This document shows, one piece after another, positions 1-6,052 of a stretch of DNA of 7,169 nucleotides. The position numbers were made by a program, and so were the translations under genes. This stretch comes from Actinomycetota bacterium (lineage in GTDB: Bacteria > Actinomycetota > Thermoleophilia > UBA2241), in contig PLTW01000138.1 in NCBI GenBank assembly GCA_003164655.1, positions 1-7,169 on the forward strand. Direction: 5' to 3'. Below the pieces are notes generated by a model. The model was not told the DNA's origin and made no database searches. It was given only the letters and a program-made list of their open reading frames with translations. Position 1 is the first letter of the stretch, and each line of letters starts with the position of its first letter.

Positions 1-136
1 TATTGATCGCAACCCAATAGGCTCCAGCGGCGTCGATGGTGACGGCGGTGGTGCTATCCGGCACAACCCCCGGCGTCCAGTTCGCCGCAATGCGCCAGAT
101 TCCCGAGACGCCATTCCAACTTGCGGTTTTGCTCAT
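1..136 (-). CDS. N-terminus of a probable surface/secreted beta-strand repeat protein (partial)
   Basis: An open frame begins with ATG at 136 and runs off the left edge; 45 codons are visible. A GGGGA Shine-Dalgarno-like stretch lies about 9 nt upstream, inside the end of the preceding gene, whose TAA is only 3 nt before this ATG, so the two may be translationally coupled. The protein starts MSKTASWNGVSGIW and has spaced Trp/Gly/Pro residues (W-NG-SG-W-AANWTPG-VP, then V-T-I-D-A-G-A-Y-W-V). This W.G..G.W..A.NW.P..VP..  pattern followed by short beta strands is typical of repeat units in large adhesin- or autotransporter-like proteins of Proteobacteria. There is no classical N-terminal signal peptide, which would fit type I or another signal-less secretion route, but that is inference. 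Only a fragment is visible, so the family call is tentative. Confidence 0.5.
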   Translation of the reverse strand, partial: MSKTASWNGVSGIWRIAANWTPGVVPDSTTAVTIDAAGAYWVAIN

Positions 137-139
137 GAT

Positions 140-577
140 TTATGTCCCCGTGGAGTAGAGCGGGTGGCCATCTCGCCATTCTGCGGCCATCTCATCAGTT
201 TCGCCCCGATCGTGGGTAAGATATTTCATGTTCAATTTCAGATTTTCCAGGTGAAAATCATAATGAAGCACACGATTTTCCTGGCCGCGGCACTCAATAC
301 GGACAAAGCGATAGTGAACGTCAACGGGCCCTGGCATGTTCACATGAACAAACGACCCACGAGCTTCTGCCGAATTGAAGCCCCCATATTTACCCATGAA
401 CTCCGCCAGAGCATGCGCAACCTCCCAATCCCCATAAATAGCAATCCGCGCTTTTGCGTCTATGAAACGACCGCGCGCGGTTTTTTTCAAATTGTTGTCA
501 TTAAATTGCTCAGCTATGGAAAGATCAGCCAAGGAGTTTGCACAATCCACATAAGCCGCGCTTCTCAGAAGAAGCAT
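140..577 (-). CDS. Hypothetical protein, 145 aa, possibly the soluble part of a membrane-anchored protein
   Basis: I do not recognise a named family. The ATG at 577 is chosen because AAGGA lies 7 nt upstream; the open frame continues further upstream to a GTG at 619 and an ATG at 601 that have no good ribosome site. The first ~40 residues look helical (LLLRSAAYVDCANSLADLS). Next come a DAKARIAIYGDWEVAHALAEF segment near residues 40-60 and a mixed strand-rich C-terminal half (SFVHVNMPGPVDVHYRFVRI, then a His/Asp/Glu-rich stretch). No signal peptide or membrane helix is seen in this ORF itself. A hydrophobic 25-codon frame ends 13 nt upstream and, if joined by a one-base shift, would supply an N-terminal membrane anchor. 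Base composition is clearly lower in GC than trmB and the genes to the right. The gene lies between trmB and the start of a surface-protein-like gene, which suggests an accessory position, but no function can be assigned. Confidence 0.65.
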   Translation of the reverse strand: MLLLRSAAYVDCANSLADLSIAEQFNDNNLKKTARGRFIDAKARIAIYGDWEVAHALAEFMGKYGGFNSAEARGSFVHVNMPGPVDVHYRFVRIECRGQENRVLHYDFHLENLKLNMKYLTHDRGETDEMAAEWRDGHPLYSTGT

Positions 578-590
578 TGATTTTTCCTTT

Positions 591-668
591 TCAGTGCGCA
601 TTCCAAAAAAACGCGGCACCAGCTGTCAACAACGTTACCGCGACTGAAAAAACTGCTTCCGACACCAT
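591..668 (-). CDS. 25-codon hydrophobic mini-ORF (small membrane protein or detached N-terminal anchor)
   Basis: ATG at 668 is preceded by AGGA at 8 nt spacing, and the frame ends with TGA at 593-591. The peptide is MVSEAVFSVAVTLLTAGAAF followed by FWNAH: about 18 uninterrupted hydrophobic residues, enough for one transmembrane helix. The TGA lies 13 nt before the ATG of the 145-residue gene, and that gap carries the AAGGA of the next gene, so the two would be coupled if both are translated. Two readings are possible: a genuine small membrane protein, or the N-terminal anchor of the downstream protein cut off by a frameshift near the T7 run on the minus strand (605-611). A +1 shift in that run would give a single product of about 175 aa with an anchor followed by a basic TEKEK-type cytoplasmic segment. 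A chance ORF of this size cannot be excluded. Confidence 0.4.
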   Translation of the reverse strand: MVSEAVFSVAVTLLTAGAAFFWNAH

Positions 669-699
669 CGATGCAATCCTACCCTCAATTGGGCGAACC

Positions 700-1366
700 C
701 TATCGGCGCACCGCACTCCAGTAAAGTGGCGTCCGCCCCGCCTTCAGCGCCTTCGCCTCATATCGCGTCGCTGGCCATCCTTCGGGGCGCACCCGCACAG
801 GTGGCGTCACCTCAAAATATTCCTGCGCCGCCAGCACGCCGGCCACCCAATCCTGATAAGTTGGATCATCCGACGCAATCCGCCACTCCGCCCCAGGCTT
901 TAACACCCGTGCTAATTCCGGCAACAAATCCGGATGCACAAACCGACGCTTGGCGTGCCGTGCCTTCGGCCAAGGATCGGGAAAATTCAAAAACAACTTA
1001 TCCAGCGCGCCATCCGGCAACCGCCGCAGCAAAATCCGCGCGTCATCATCCCAAACCAGCAAATTCGCCGGCAAGGCGCCCGTGGCTTCCTCGCCCTCGG
1101 CCACCAAACGACCCAGCAGCGAGCAAATTCCGTTCTCGAACACCTCGCACGCAATCAGCCCGGCGTGCGGGTTCGCGCTGATCTGCGCCCAGGAATGTTC
1201 TCCGCCGCCGAACCCTACTTCCAGCCATAATTCGGTAATCCCGGCGCTGAAAAACGGAGCTGCCTCGCCCGGCGACAGCCGAGGCAGCGTCCGCTCCATC
1301 AACCTTACCTGCCGAGGCCGCAGACTATGCCCACGCGCCCGCCCATAAAGCCGGTCGGGCTGCGGC

Positions 1367-1377
<11 letters not shown>
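700..1377 (-). CDS. trmB: tRNA (guanine-N7-)-methyltransferase TrmB
   Basis: TrmB uses S-adenosylmethionine to methylate N7 of G46 in the variable loop of tRNAs, in the cytoplasm. The 225-residue product has the usual length. It shows the SAM-binding motif I EVGFGGGEHS (residues 53-62), the acidic strand end around ACEVFENG (76-83), the family signature NFPDPWPKARHAKRRF (131-146), DD near 170-171 and the C-terminal TRYEAKALKAGRTPLYW motif (204-220). The start is a TTG, the only usual start upstream of residue 27. It is preferred because the N-terminal LYGRARGHSLRPRQ stretch matches the conserved leader of alphaproteobacterial TrmB, and GAAGG lies just upstream. The gene overlaps the end of metK by 11 nt, implying coupled translation, and it consumes the product of MetK. 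The rimP gene often found next in this context in alphaproteobacteria is not present. Codon use has more AT-ending codons than the right half of the window. Confidence 0.95.
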
Positions 1378-2590
<1,213 letters not shown>

Positions 2591-2665
2591 TGGTCCTCCT
2601 GGCCCGCGCCTTTGTCACGGCATGCGCGAACGTCGCGATGTGATTCCTACCGCCTGTGCTCGGTC
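2591..2665 (-). promoter_or_regulatory. metK expression platform and ribosome binding site
   Basis: This is the leader between the riboswitch P1 helix and metK. It holds a hairpin at 2621-2640 (CGCGA/TCGCG with a 3-nt loop, extended by CAU/AUG past one bulged base) and AGGAGG at 2600-2595, only 4 nt from the GTG start. No U-tract follows the hairpin, so a transcription terminator is not evident. Control of translation start is more likely. The AGGACCA overlapping the Shine-Dalgarno (2597-2591) is exactly complementary to TGGTCCT at 2759-2753 within the riboswitch, a possible long-range masking pair. Confidence 0.5.
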
Positions 2666-2800
2666 GACCCATCTGTCAGGCTCTTCGCCTGCTGGAGTTG
2701 GCACCGTGCCGTGCGACCGGTTGCCGGGCTTCGTAGGGCCAGTCCCTCAGCCAGGACCACCCGTGCGCAAGCGCCCCGGCGGTCCCTCTCTTGATGGGTC
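2666..2800 (-). ncRNA. SAM-I (S-box) riboswitch upstream of metK
   Basis: The minus-strand leader carries the hallmark S-box core in order. P1 5' strand GACCCATC (2800-2793) is followed by the AAGAG of the J1/2 region. Then come GAGGGACTGGCCC, CGAAGCCCGGCAACCGGT, GGTGCCAACTCCAGC, a P4 hairpin CAGGC-GAAGA-GCCTG, ACAGATG, and the P1 3' strand GATGGGTC (2673-2666), a perfect 8-bp match to the 5' strand. The ACTGG loop and the CCGGT after GGCAA form the expected pseudoknot. In this family SAM binding stabilises P1 and lowers expression of the downstream gene; here that gene is metK, which makes SAM. The unusual feature is about 35 extra nucleotides (2787-2753) between J1/2 and the P2 strand. They fold into their own helix (GGACC 2785-2781 with GGTCC 2758-2754), leaving a short GGCT/AGCC P2a. 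Confidence 0.95.
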
Positions 2801-2818
2801 ACAAACGACCTGCCGGCG

Positions 2819-2848
2819 AGTGTACCAGAACGACCGGGACGCCGACAA
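2819..2848 (-). promoter_or_regulatory. Promoter for the metK riboswitch transcript
   Basis: On the minus strand TTGTCG (2848-2843) and TACACT (2824-2819) are separated by 18 nt, and TGG directly before the -10 gives an extended -10 (TGGTACACT). Transcription would start near 2811-2813, about 11-13 nt before the first P1 base of the riboswitch, giving a leader of roughly 220 nt. The spacing to an independently recognised riboswitch strongly supports the call. The same TCTGGTAnACT string occurs just before der. Confidence 0.75.
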
Positions 2849-2894
2849 CGCCCCGCATCCGGCCGCCGCGCATGCCCTCCGCACGAGGTTGCGC

Positions 2895-2925
2895 GCGGCG
2901 GCCACCGGCCGCCGCCCCCGGGGGC
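2895..2925 (-). terminator. GC-rich hairpins downstream of gpsA (possible terminator without U-tract)
   Basis: Directly after the gpsA stop are a 12-nt palindrome GCCCCCGGGGGC (2914-2925) and a perfect 9-bp stem with a 3-nt loop (2895-2903 with 2907-2915), which overlap by 2 nt and so compete. No run of T follows on the minus strand, so this is not a classic intrinsic terminator. Position between gpsA and the next promoter favours a transcript end. The remaining bases up to the metK promoter hold nothing I recognise. Confidence 0.45.
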
Positions 2926-2926
2926 T

Positions 2927-3997
2927 TCAGGGCAGCAGTCTGCGGGCGTGGCGCTTGGCCGTCTTGGTCGCCGACTGGCGGATCTGAGTGACCAGGCTCA
3001 TGATGTCCTGTCCCGCTTCGGCGGTGACCTCGCGGCCCATCAGATTGCGCACGCAGTCGACCGGCGAGACCCCGCGCTCGAGCACGTCGTAGACCGCTTC
3101 GGTGACCGGCATCTCGACACCGAGACGGCCGCTCAGATCGTGCAGCGCGTAGGCCGTGGGAATGCCCTCGACGACCTGGCCGATGATCTCCTGTACCCGG
3201 CGGGCGTCCTGGCCGCGGCCGATCAGCTCGCCCGCCCGCCGGTTGCGGCTGTGGACCGACGTGCAGGTGGCGATGAGGTCGCCGATGCCGGCCAGGCCGG
3301 CGAAGGTGGCGAAGTCGGCGCCGAGGCGCATGCCGAGGCGGGCCACCTCGGCCAGGCTGCGCGTCATGAGCGCGGCGCGCGTGTTGTCGCCAAAGCCGAG
3401 GCCGTCGGCAATGCCCACCGCCATGGCGACGGGGTTCTTGGCGGCGCCGCAGAACTCGACGCCGACGACGTCGGCATTGGTATAGACACGCAGTGTATCG
3501 CCGGTGACGATCTTCTGCAGACGGCGCGCCAGGCCGCCGTCGCGCGCGGCGATCACGGTGGCCGCCGGCATGTCGCGCGAGATCTCCTCGGCATGATTCG
3601 GGCCCGACAGAGCGGCCACGGCAGCGCCCGTCTCCTGGGCGATGATCTCCGTCGGACGCAGCAGCGTTTGCAGCTCGAGACCCTTGGCCAGCGACAGCTG
3701 CAAGGCCTCCGCCGGCCGCCGCGGCGCCACCCAGCCGGAGGCCTCGCGCACCGCCTGGGTGGGCACGGCATAGACGACGAGGGCGCAACCTTCGAGCGAC
3801 GCCTCGCTCAAGGCCACGAATCGGATCTCAGGGGGGATCTCGACACCCGGCAGAAAGTGCGCGTTGAGGTGAGCGGCGTTGAACCGGGTGGCTTCGGCGG
3901 CCGTCAGCGTCAGGACCTGGACCTGGTGACCGTTGCGCCACAGCAGGCGGGCGAAGGTGGTGCCCCAGCTCCCCGAGCCGACGACGGTGGCGCGCAC
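2927..3997 (-). CDS. gpsA: Glycerol-3-phosphate dehydrogenase [NAD(P)+] GpsA
   Basis: GpsA reduces dihydroxyacetone phosphate to sn-glycerol-3-phosphate, the backbone for phospholipids, in the cytoplasm. With the GTG at 3997 the product has 356 residues, slightly longer than the typical ~335. The dinucleotide-binding loop VVGSGSWGTTFARLL is at residues 5-19. LSLAKGLE (101-108) and SGPNHAEEIS (131-140) follow. GAAKNPVAMAVGIADGLG (184-201) carries the catalytic lysine K187, and GIGDLIATCTS with HSRNRR (237-254) forms the substrate-binding C-terminal domain. The open frame extends 18 codons upstream to an ATG at 4051, but those residues are low-complexity Arg/Pro/Gly inside plsY, and family members start just before the glycine loop. 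The chosen GTG is 4 nt after the plsY stop, with no strong ribosome site of its own, so reinitiation after plsY is likely. It is the last gene of the der-plsY-gpsA group. Confidence 0.97.
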   Translation of the reverse strand: MRATVVGSGSWGTTFARLLWRNGHQVQVLTLTAAEATRFNAAHLNAHFLPGVEIPPEIRFVALSEASLEGCALVVYAVPTQAVREASGWVAPRRPAEALQLSLAKGLELQTLLRPTEIIAQETGAAVAALSGPNHAEEISRDMPAATVIAARDGGLARRLQKIVTGDTLRVYTNADVVGVEFCGAAKNPVAMAVGIADGLGFGDNTRAALMTRSLAEVARLGMRLGADFATFAGLAGIGDLIATCTSVHSRNRRAGELIGRGQDARRVQEIIGQVVEGIPTAYALHDLSGRLGVEMPVTEAVYDVLERGVSPVDCVRNLMGREVTAEAGQDIMSLVTQIRQSATKTAKRHARRLLP

Positions 3998-4001
3998 GCC
4001 G

Positions 4002-4664
4002 CTACCGCGACCGGGCCCCGCCGGCTCCGGCCTGACCCGAGCCCGGCGCACCGCGGTCGTGGTCCCAGGGGAACGTCACCTTGTTCTCGCAGCGCAGGGC
4101 GATGCGTCGCATGTTGGAGCGGTGTGCGTAGATGACGACCAGGGCGGCCAGGACGGCGAGGATCTCGTACCAGATCGGCTTGTGAAAGGCGATCGTGCAG
4201 ATCGCGAAGGTGAGCGCCGCCGCCATCGAAGCCACGCTCACCATGCGCGTCGTGAGCAGCAGGACGAGAAACACGCAGAGGGCGATGATGAAGATCCAGG
4301 GCACCAGCGCCAGGACGATGCCTGCCCCCGTGGCGACCCCCTTGCCGCCGCCGCCGCGCAGGAACACCGAGTACATGTGGCCCAGCAGGGCCGCCAGGGC
4401 GACGATCAGCGCGAACCAGGTCGGAAAGTAGTGGGCGGCGATGTAGACCGGGATGAACCCCTTCGCCATGTCGCCGAGCAGCACGAGCGTGCCCGCCCGG
4501 CTGCCCAGGACGCGGAAGACGTTGGTCGTGCCGACGTTGCCGGAGCCGTGGTCGCGCACATCGACGTGCCAGAACCATTTGCCGATCACGATGGCGAACG
4601 GGATGGCGCCCGCGACATAGGCGACCAGTACGAGAACGACGCCCGCGGCCACGTGCAAGGCCAC
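4002..4664 (-). CDS. plsY: Glycerol-3-phosphate acyltransferase PlsY (acyl-phosphate dependent)
   Basis: PlsY is an integral membrane enzyme that transfers an acyl group from acyl-phosphate to position 1 of glycerol-3-phosphate, giving lysophosphatidic acid. The 220-residue protein has an N-terminal helix (VVLVLVAYVAGAIPFAIVIG), motif 1 with GSGNVGTTNVFR (40-51), hydrophobic segments around 72-100, motif 2 GGGGKGVATGAG (104-115), further helices at 117-138 and 147-160, and motif 3 near YAHRSNMRRI (179-188). The final ~20 residues are Gly/Arg/Ala-rich and probably not structured. The start is a GTG 4 nt beyond the last base of the der stop codon, with a clear AAGGAG (4679-4674) at 9 nt spacing inside the end of der. 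Its substrate is produced by the next gene, gpsA, which begins 4 nt after the plsY stop, so the pair forms a functional unit in one operon. Confidence 0.96.
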   Translation of the reverse strand: MALHVAAGVVLVLVAYVAGAIPFAIVIGKWFWHVDVRDHGSGNVGTTNVFRVLGSRAGTLVLLGDMAKGFIPVYIAAHYFPTWFALIVALAALLGHMYSVFLRGGGGKGVATGAGIVLALVPWIFIIALCVFLVLLLTTRMVSVASMAAALTFAICTIAFHKPIWYEILAVLAALVVIYAHRSNMRRIALRCENKVTFPWDHDRGAPGSGQAGAGGARSR

Positions 4665-4667
4665 CGC

Positions 4668-5993
4668 CTAGCGCTCCTTGAAGTCGATGATGAGCGGCAC
4701 GCCCTGGAACGACAGCGCCTCGCGCAGCCGGTTCTCGACGAAATAGCCGAACTCGCGGGTGACCAGGTCACGGTCGTTGACGGCGATCGCGAAGCGCGGC
4801 GGCGCCGTCTGGAACTGGGAGATGTAGTAGAGCTTCAGCTTCCTGCGTCCCTTGCCCGGCATGGCGCGCTGCTCGGTGATCGCGGAGAGCGCCCGGTTGA
4901 GGGCCCCCGTCGGAACGTGGGCAGTATAGCGACTCCGCAGATCGGTCACGAGCTGTAGCACATGCTCGAGCCCGCGCCCGGTGCGAGCCGACACCGCGAG
5001 CGCCTGAGGGCGCTGTCGCAGCTTGCGAGCGGTGATCCCGGCGATCTCGGTGAGGTCGGGCGCCGCCAGGTCGGACTTGTTGACAGCCAGCAGCGTGGCG
5101 CACTCGCGACGTGTGGCCTCGGCCACGATCTGCACGTCGAGCTCGCCCATGCCGATGGTGGCGTCGACGACGATGACCGCGACCTGGGCGCGGTCGAGGC
5201 TGGCGAGGCTGCGCAGATAGGCGTAGTACTCGACTCCCGAAACCCTGGCGGCCTTGCGCATGCCGGCGGTGTCGACGAACCTGAACTCGTGGCCGCGCCA
5301 GCTCACCGTGGTGTCGATCGCGTCACGCGTGGTGCCGGCCGCCTCACCTACGATGACCCGCTCCTCCCCGGCCAGGGCGTTCAGCAGCGACGACTTGCCG
5401 GCGTTGGGGCGGCCGACGATCGCGACGGGGATCTCGGCCGGCCGCTCATCGTCTTGCCCCGCGTCGCCGCCGGCGCCCCGTTCGCCGGCCAGGCGACCCG
5501 CCAGGGCGACGATCTCGTCGAGCAGGTCGCCGCTGCCGGTGCCGTGCAGCGCCGAGACCGGCAGGGGTGCACCCAGACCGAGCTCGTGGAACACTACGAG
5601 CTCGGTCTCGTGCCGGGGGTCGTCGATCTTGTTGGCCACAAGCAGGGTGGGGATCTTGACGCGCCGCAGGACGTCGGCGATCTCGTGATCGCCGGAGAGC
5701 GGTCCGGCGCGCCCGTCGACCACGAACACGGCGGCGTCGGCCTCGCCCAGCGCCGCCTTGATCTGGCTGCGAATGTCGCCGCCGAGGATCGAATCGTCGG
5801 AGGTGTCGAAGCCGCCGGTGTCGATCAGCTTGAAGATGCAGCCGGCCCACTCCGTCTCGATCGCCTTGCGGTCGCGCGTGACCCCCGGAGTCTCGTGCAC
5901 GACGGTCGCGCGTGTGCCGGTGAGGCGGTTGACGAGGGTGGACTTCCCGGCATTGGGAACGCCCACCACGGCGAAGGCGGGGATGTGACTCAT
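4668..5993 (-). CDS. der: Ribosome-assembly GTPase Der (EngA)
   Basis: Der is an essential double-domain GTPase that helps assemble the 50S ribosomal subunit. The 441-residue length is normal. G domain 1 shows P-loop GVPNAGKS (11-18), DTGG (58-61) and NKID (121-124). An acidic/Gly-rich linker covers about 168-187. G domain 2 shows GRPNAGKS (194-201), DTAG (241-244) and NKSD (305-308). The C-terminal KH-like domain (about 355-441) includes KLKLYYISQFQTAPPRF, FVNDRD-like AVNDRD and NRLREAL with the GVPLIIDFKE end. The first P-loop has Val where Arg is common (GRPN). The ATG at 5993 gives the exact family N-terminus. No Shine-Dalgarno precedes it, but an extended -10 element ends 7 nt before the ATG, so the mRNA may be leaderless. 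It is the probable first gene of a der-plsY-gpsA operon. Confidence 0.98.
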   Translation of the reverse strand: MSHIPAFAVVGVPNAGKSTLVNRLTGTRATVVHETPGVTRDRKAIETEWAGCIFKLIDTGGFDTSDDSILGGDIRSQIKAALGEADAAVFVVDGRAGPLSGDHEIADVLRRVKIPTLLVANKIDDPRHETELVVFHELGLGAPLPVSALHGTGSGDLLDEIVALAGRLAGERGAGGDAGQDDERPAEIPVAIVGRPNAGKSSLLNALAGEERVIVGEAAGTTRDAIDTTVSWRGHEFRFVDTAGMRKAARVSGVEYYAYLRSLASLDRAQVAVIVVDATIGMGELDVQIVAEATRRECATLLAVNKSDLAAPDLTEIAGITARKLRQRPQALAVSARTGRGLEHVLQLVTDLRSRYTAHVPTGALNRALSAITEQRAMPGKGRRKLKLYYISQFQTAPPRFAIAVNDRDLVTREFGYFVENRLREALSFQGVPLIIDFKER

Positions 5994-6000
5994 GCGCGCC

Positions 6001-6009
6001 AGTCTACCA
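6001..6009 (-). promoter_or_regulatory. Extended -10 promoter of der, positioned for a leaderless transcript
   Basis: TGGTAGACT on the minus strand (6009-6001) is an extended -10 hexamer, with seven bases between it and the der ATG. That places the expected transcription start at or next to the A of ATG. No recognisable -35 box occurs at 16-18 nt spacing. The element matches the metK promoter over TCTGGTAnACT. Confidence 0.55.
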
Positions 6010-6016
6010 GAGCCCC

Positions 6017-6041
6017 GGCGCCGTGCCGCCGTGCCGGCGCC
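6017..6041 (-). terminator. Inverted repeat between transketolase and der (possible terminator)
   Basis: Perfect 7-nt arms (6017-6023 and 6035-6041, GGCGCCG/CGGCGCC) flank an 11-nt loop, 11 nt downstream of the transketolase stop and just upstream of the der -10 element. There is no T-run, so it could be a U-less terminator or simply GC-rich sequence. Confidence 0.35.
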
Positions 6042-6052
6042 CCGCCCACTCC

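Noticed and set aside
164..580. Plus-strand 138-codon open frame opposite the 145-residue hypothetical gene
   Set aside because: No convincing ribosome site or domain. The minus-strand frame has a good ribosome site and tight spacing to both neighbours.
600..629. Possible promoter on the minus strand: TTGACA (629-624), 18 nt, TGGAAT (605-600), which would start a short leader for the 145-residue gene
   Set aside because: The -35 box is perfect but the -10 matches only 4 of 6, and the stretch is equally well explained as codons of the hydrophobic mini-ORF. Kept only as an alternative.
2621..2640. Hairpin before metK as an intrinsic terminator
   Set aside because: The stem is followed by CCGTGACAAAGG on the minus strand with no T-run, so termination is not supported; listed only as part of the expression platform.
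3997..4051. Upstream ATG start for gpsA at 4051
   Set aside because: It would overlap plsY by about 50 nt and add an Arg/Pro/Gly tail before the conserved N-terminal glycine loop; the GTG at 3997 fits the family.
2948..4135. Long plus-strand open frame opposite gpsA
   Set aside because: Shadow frame: repetitive Gly/Asp/Arg/His composition typical of the complement of GC-rich coding DNA, while the minus strand has clear GpsA motifs.
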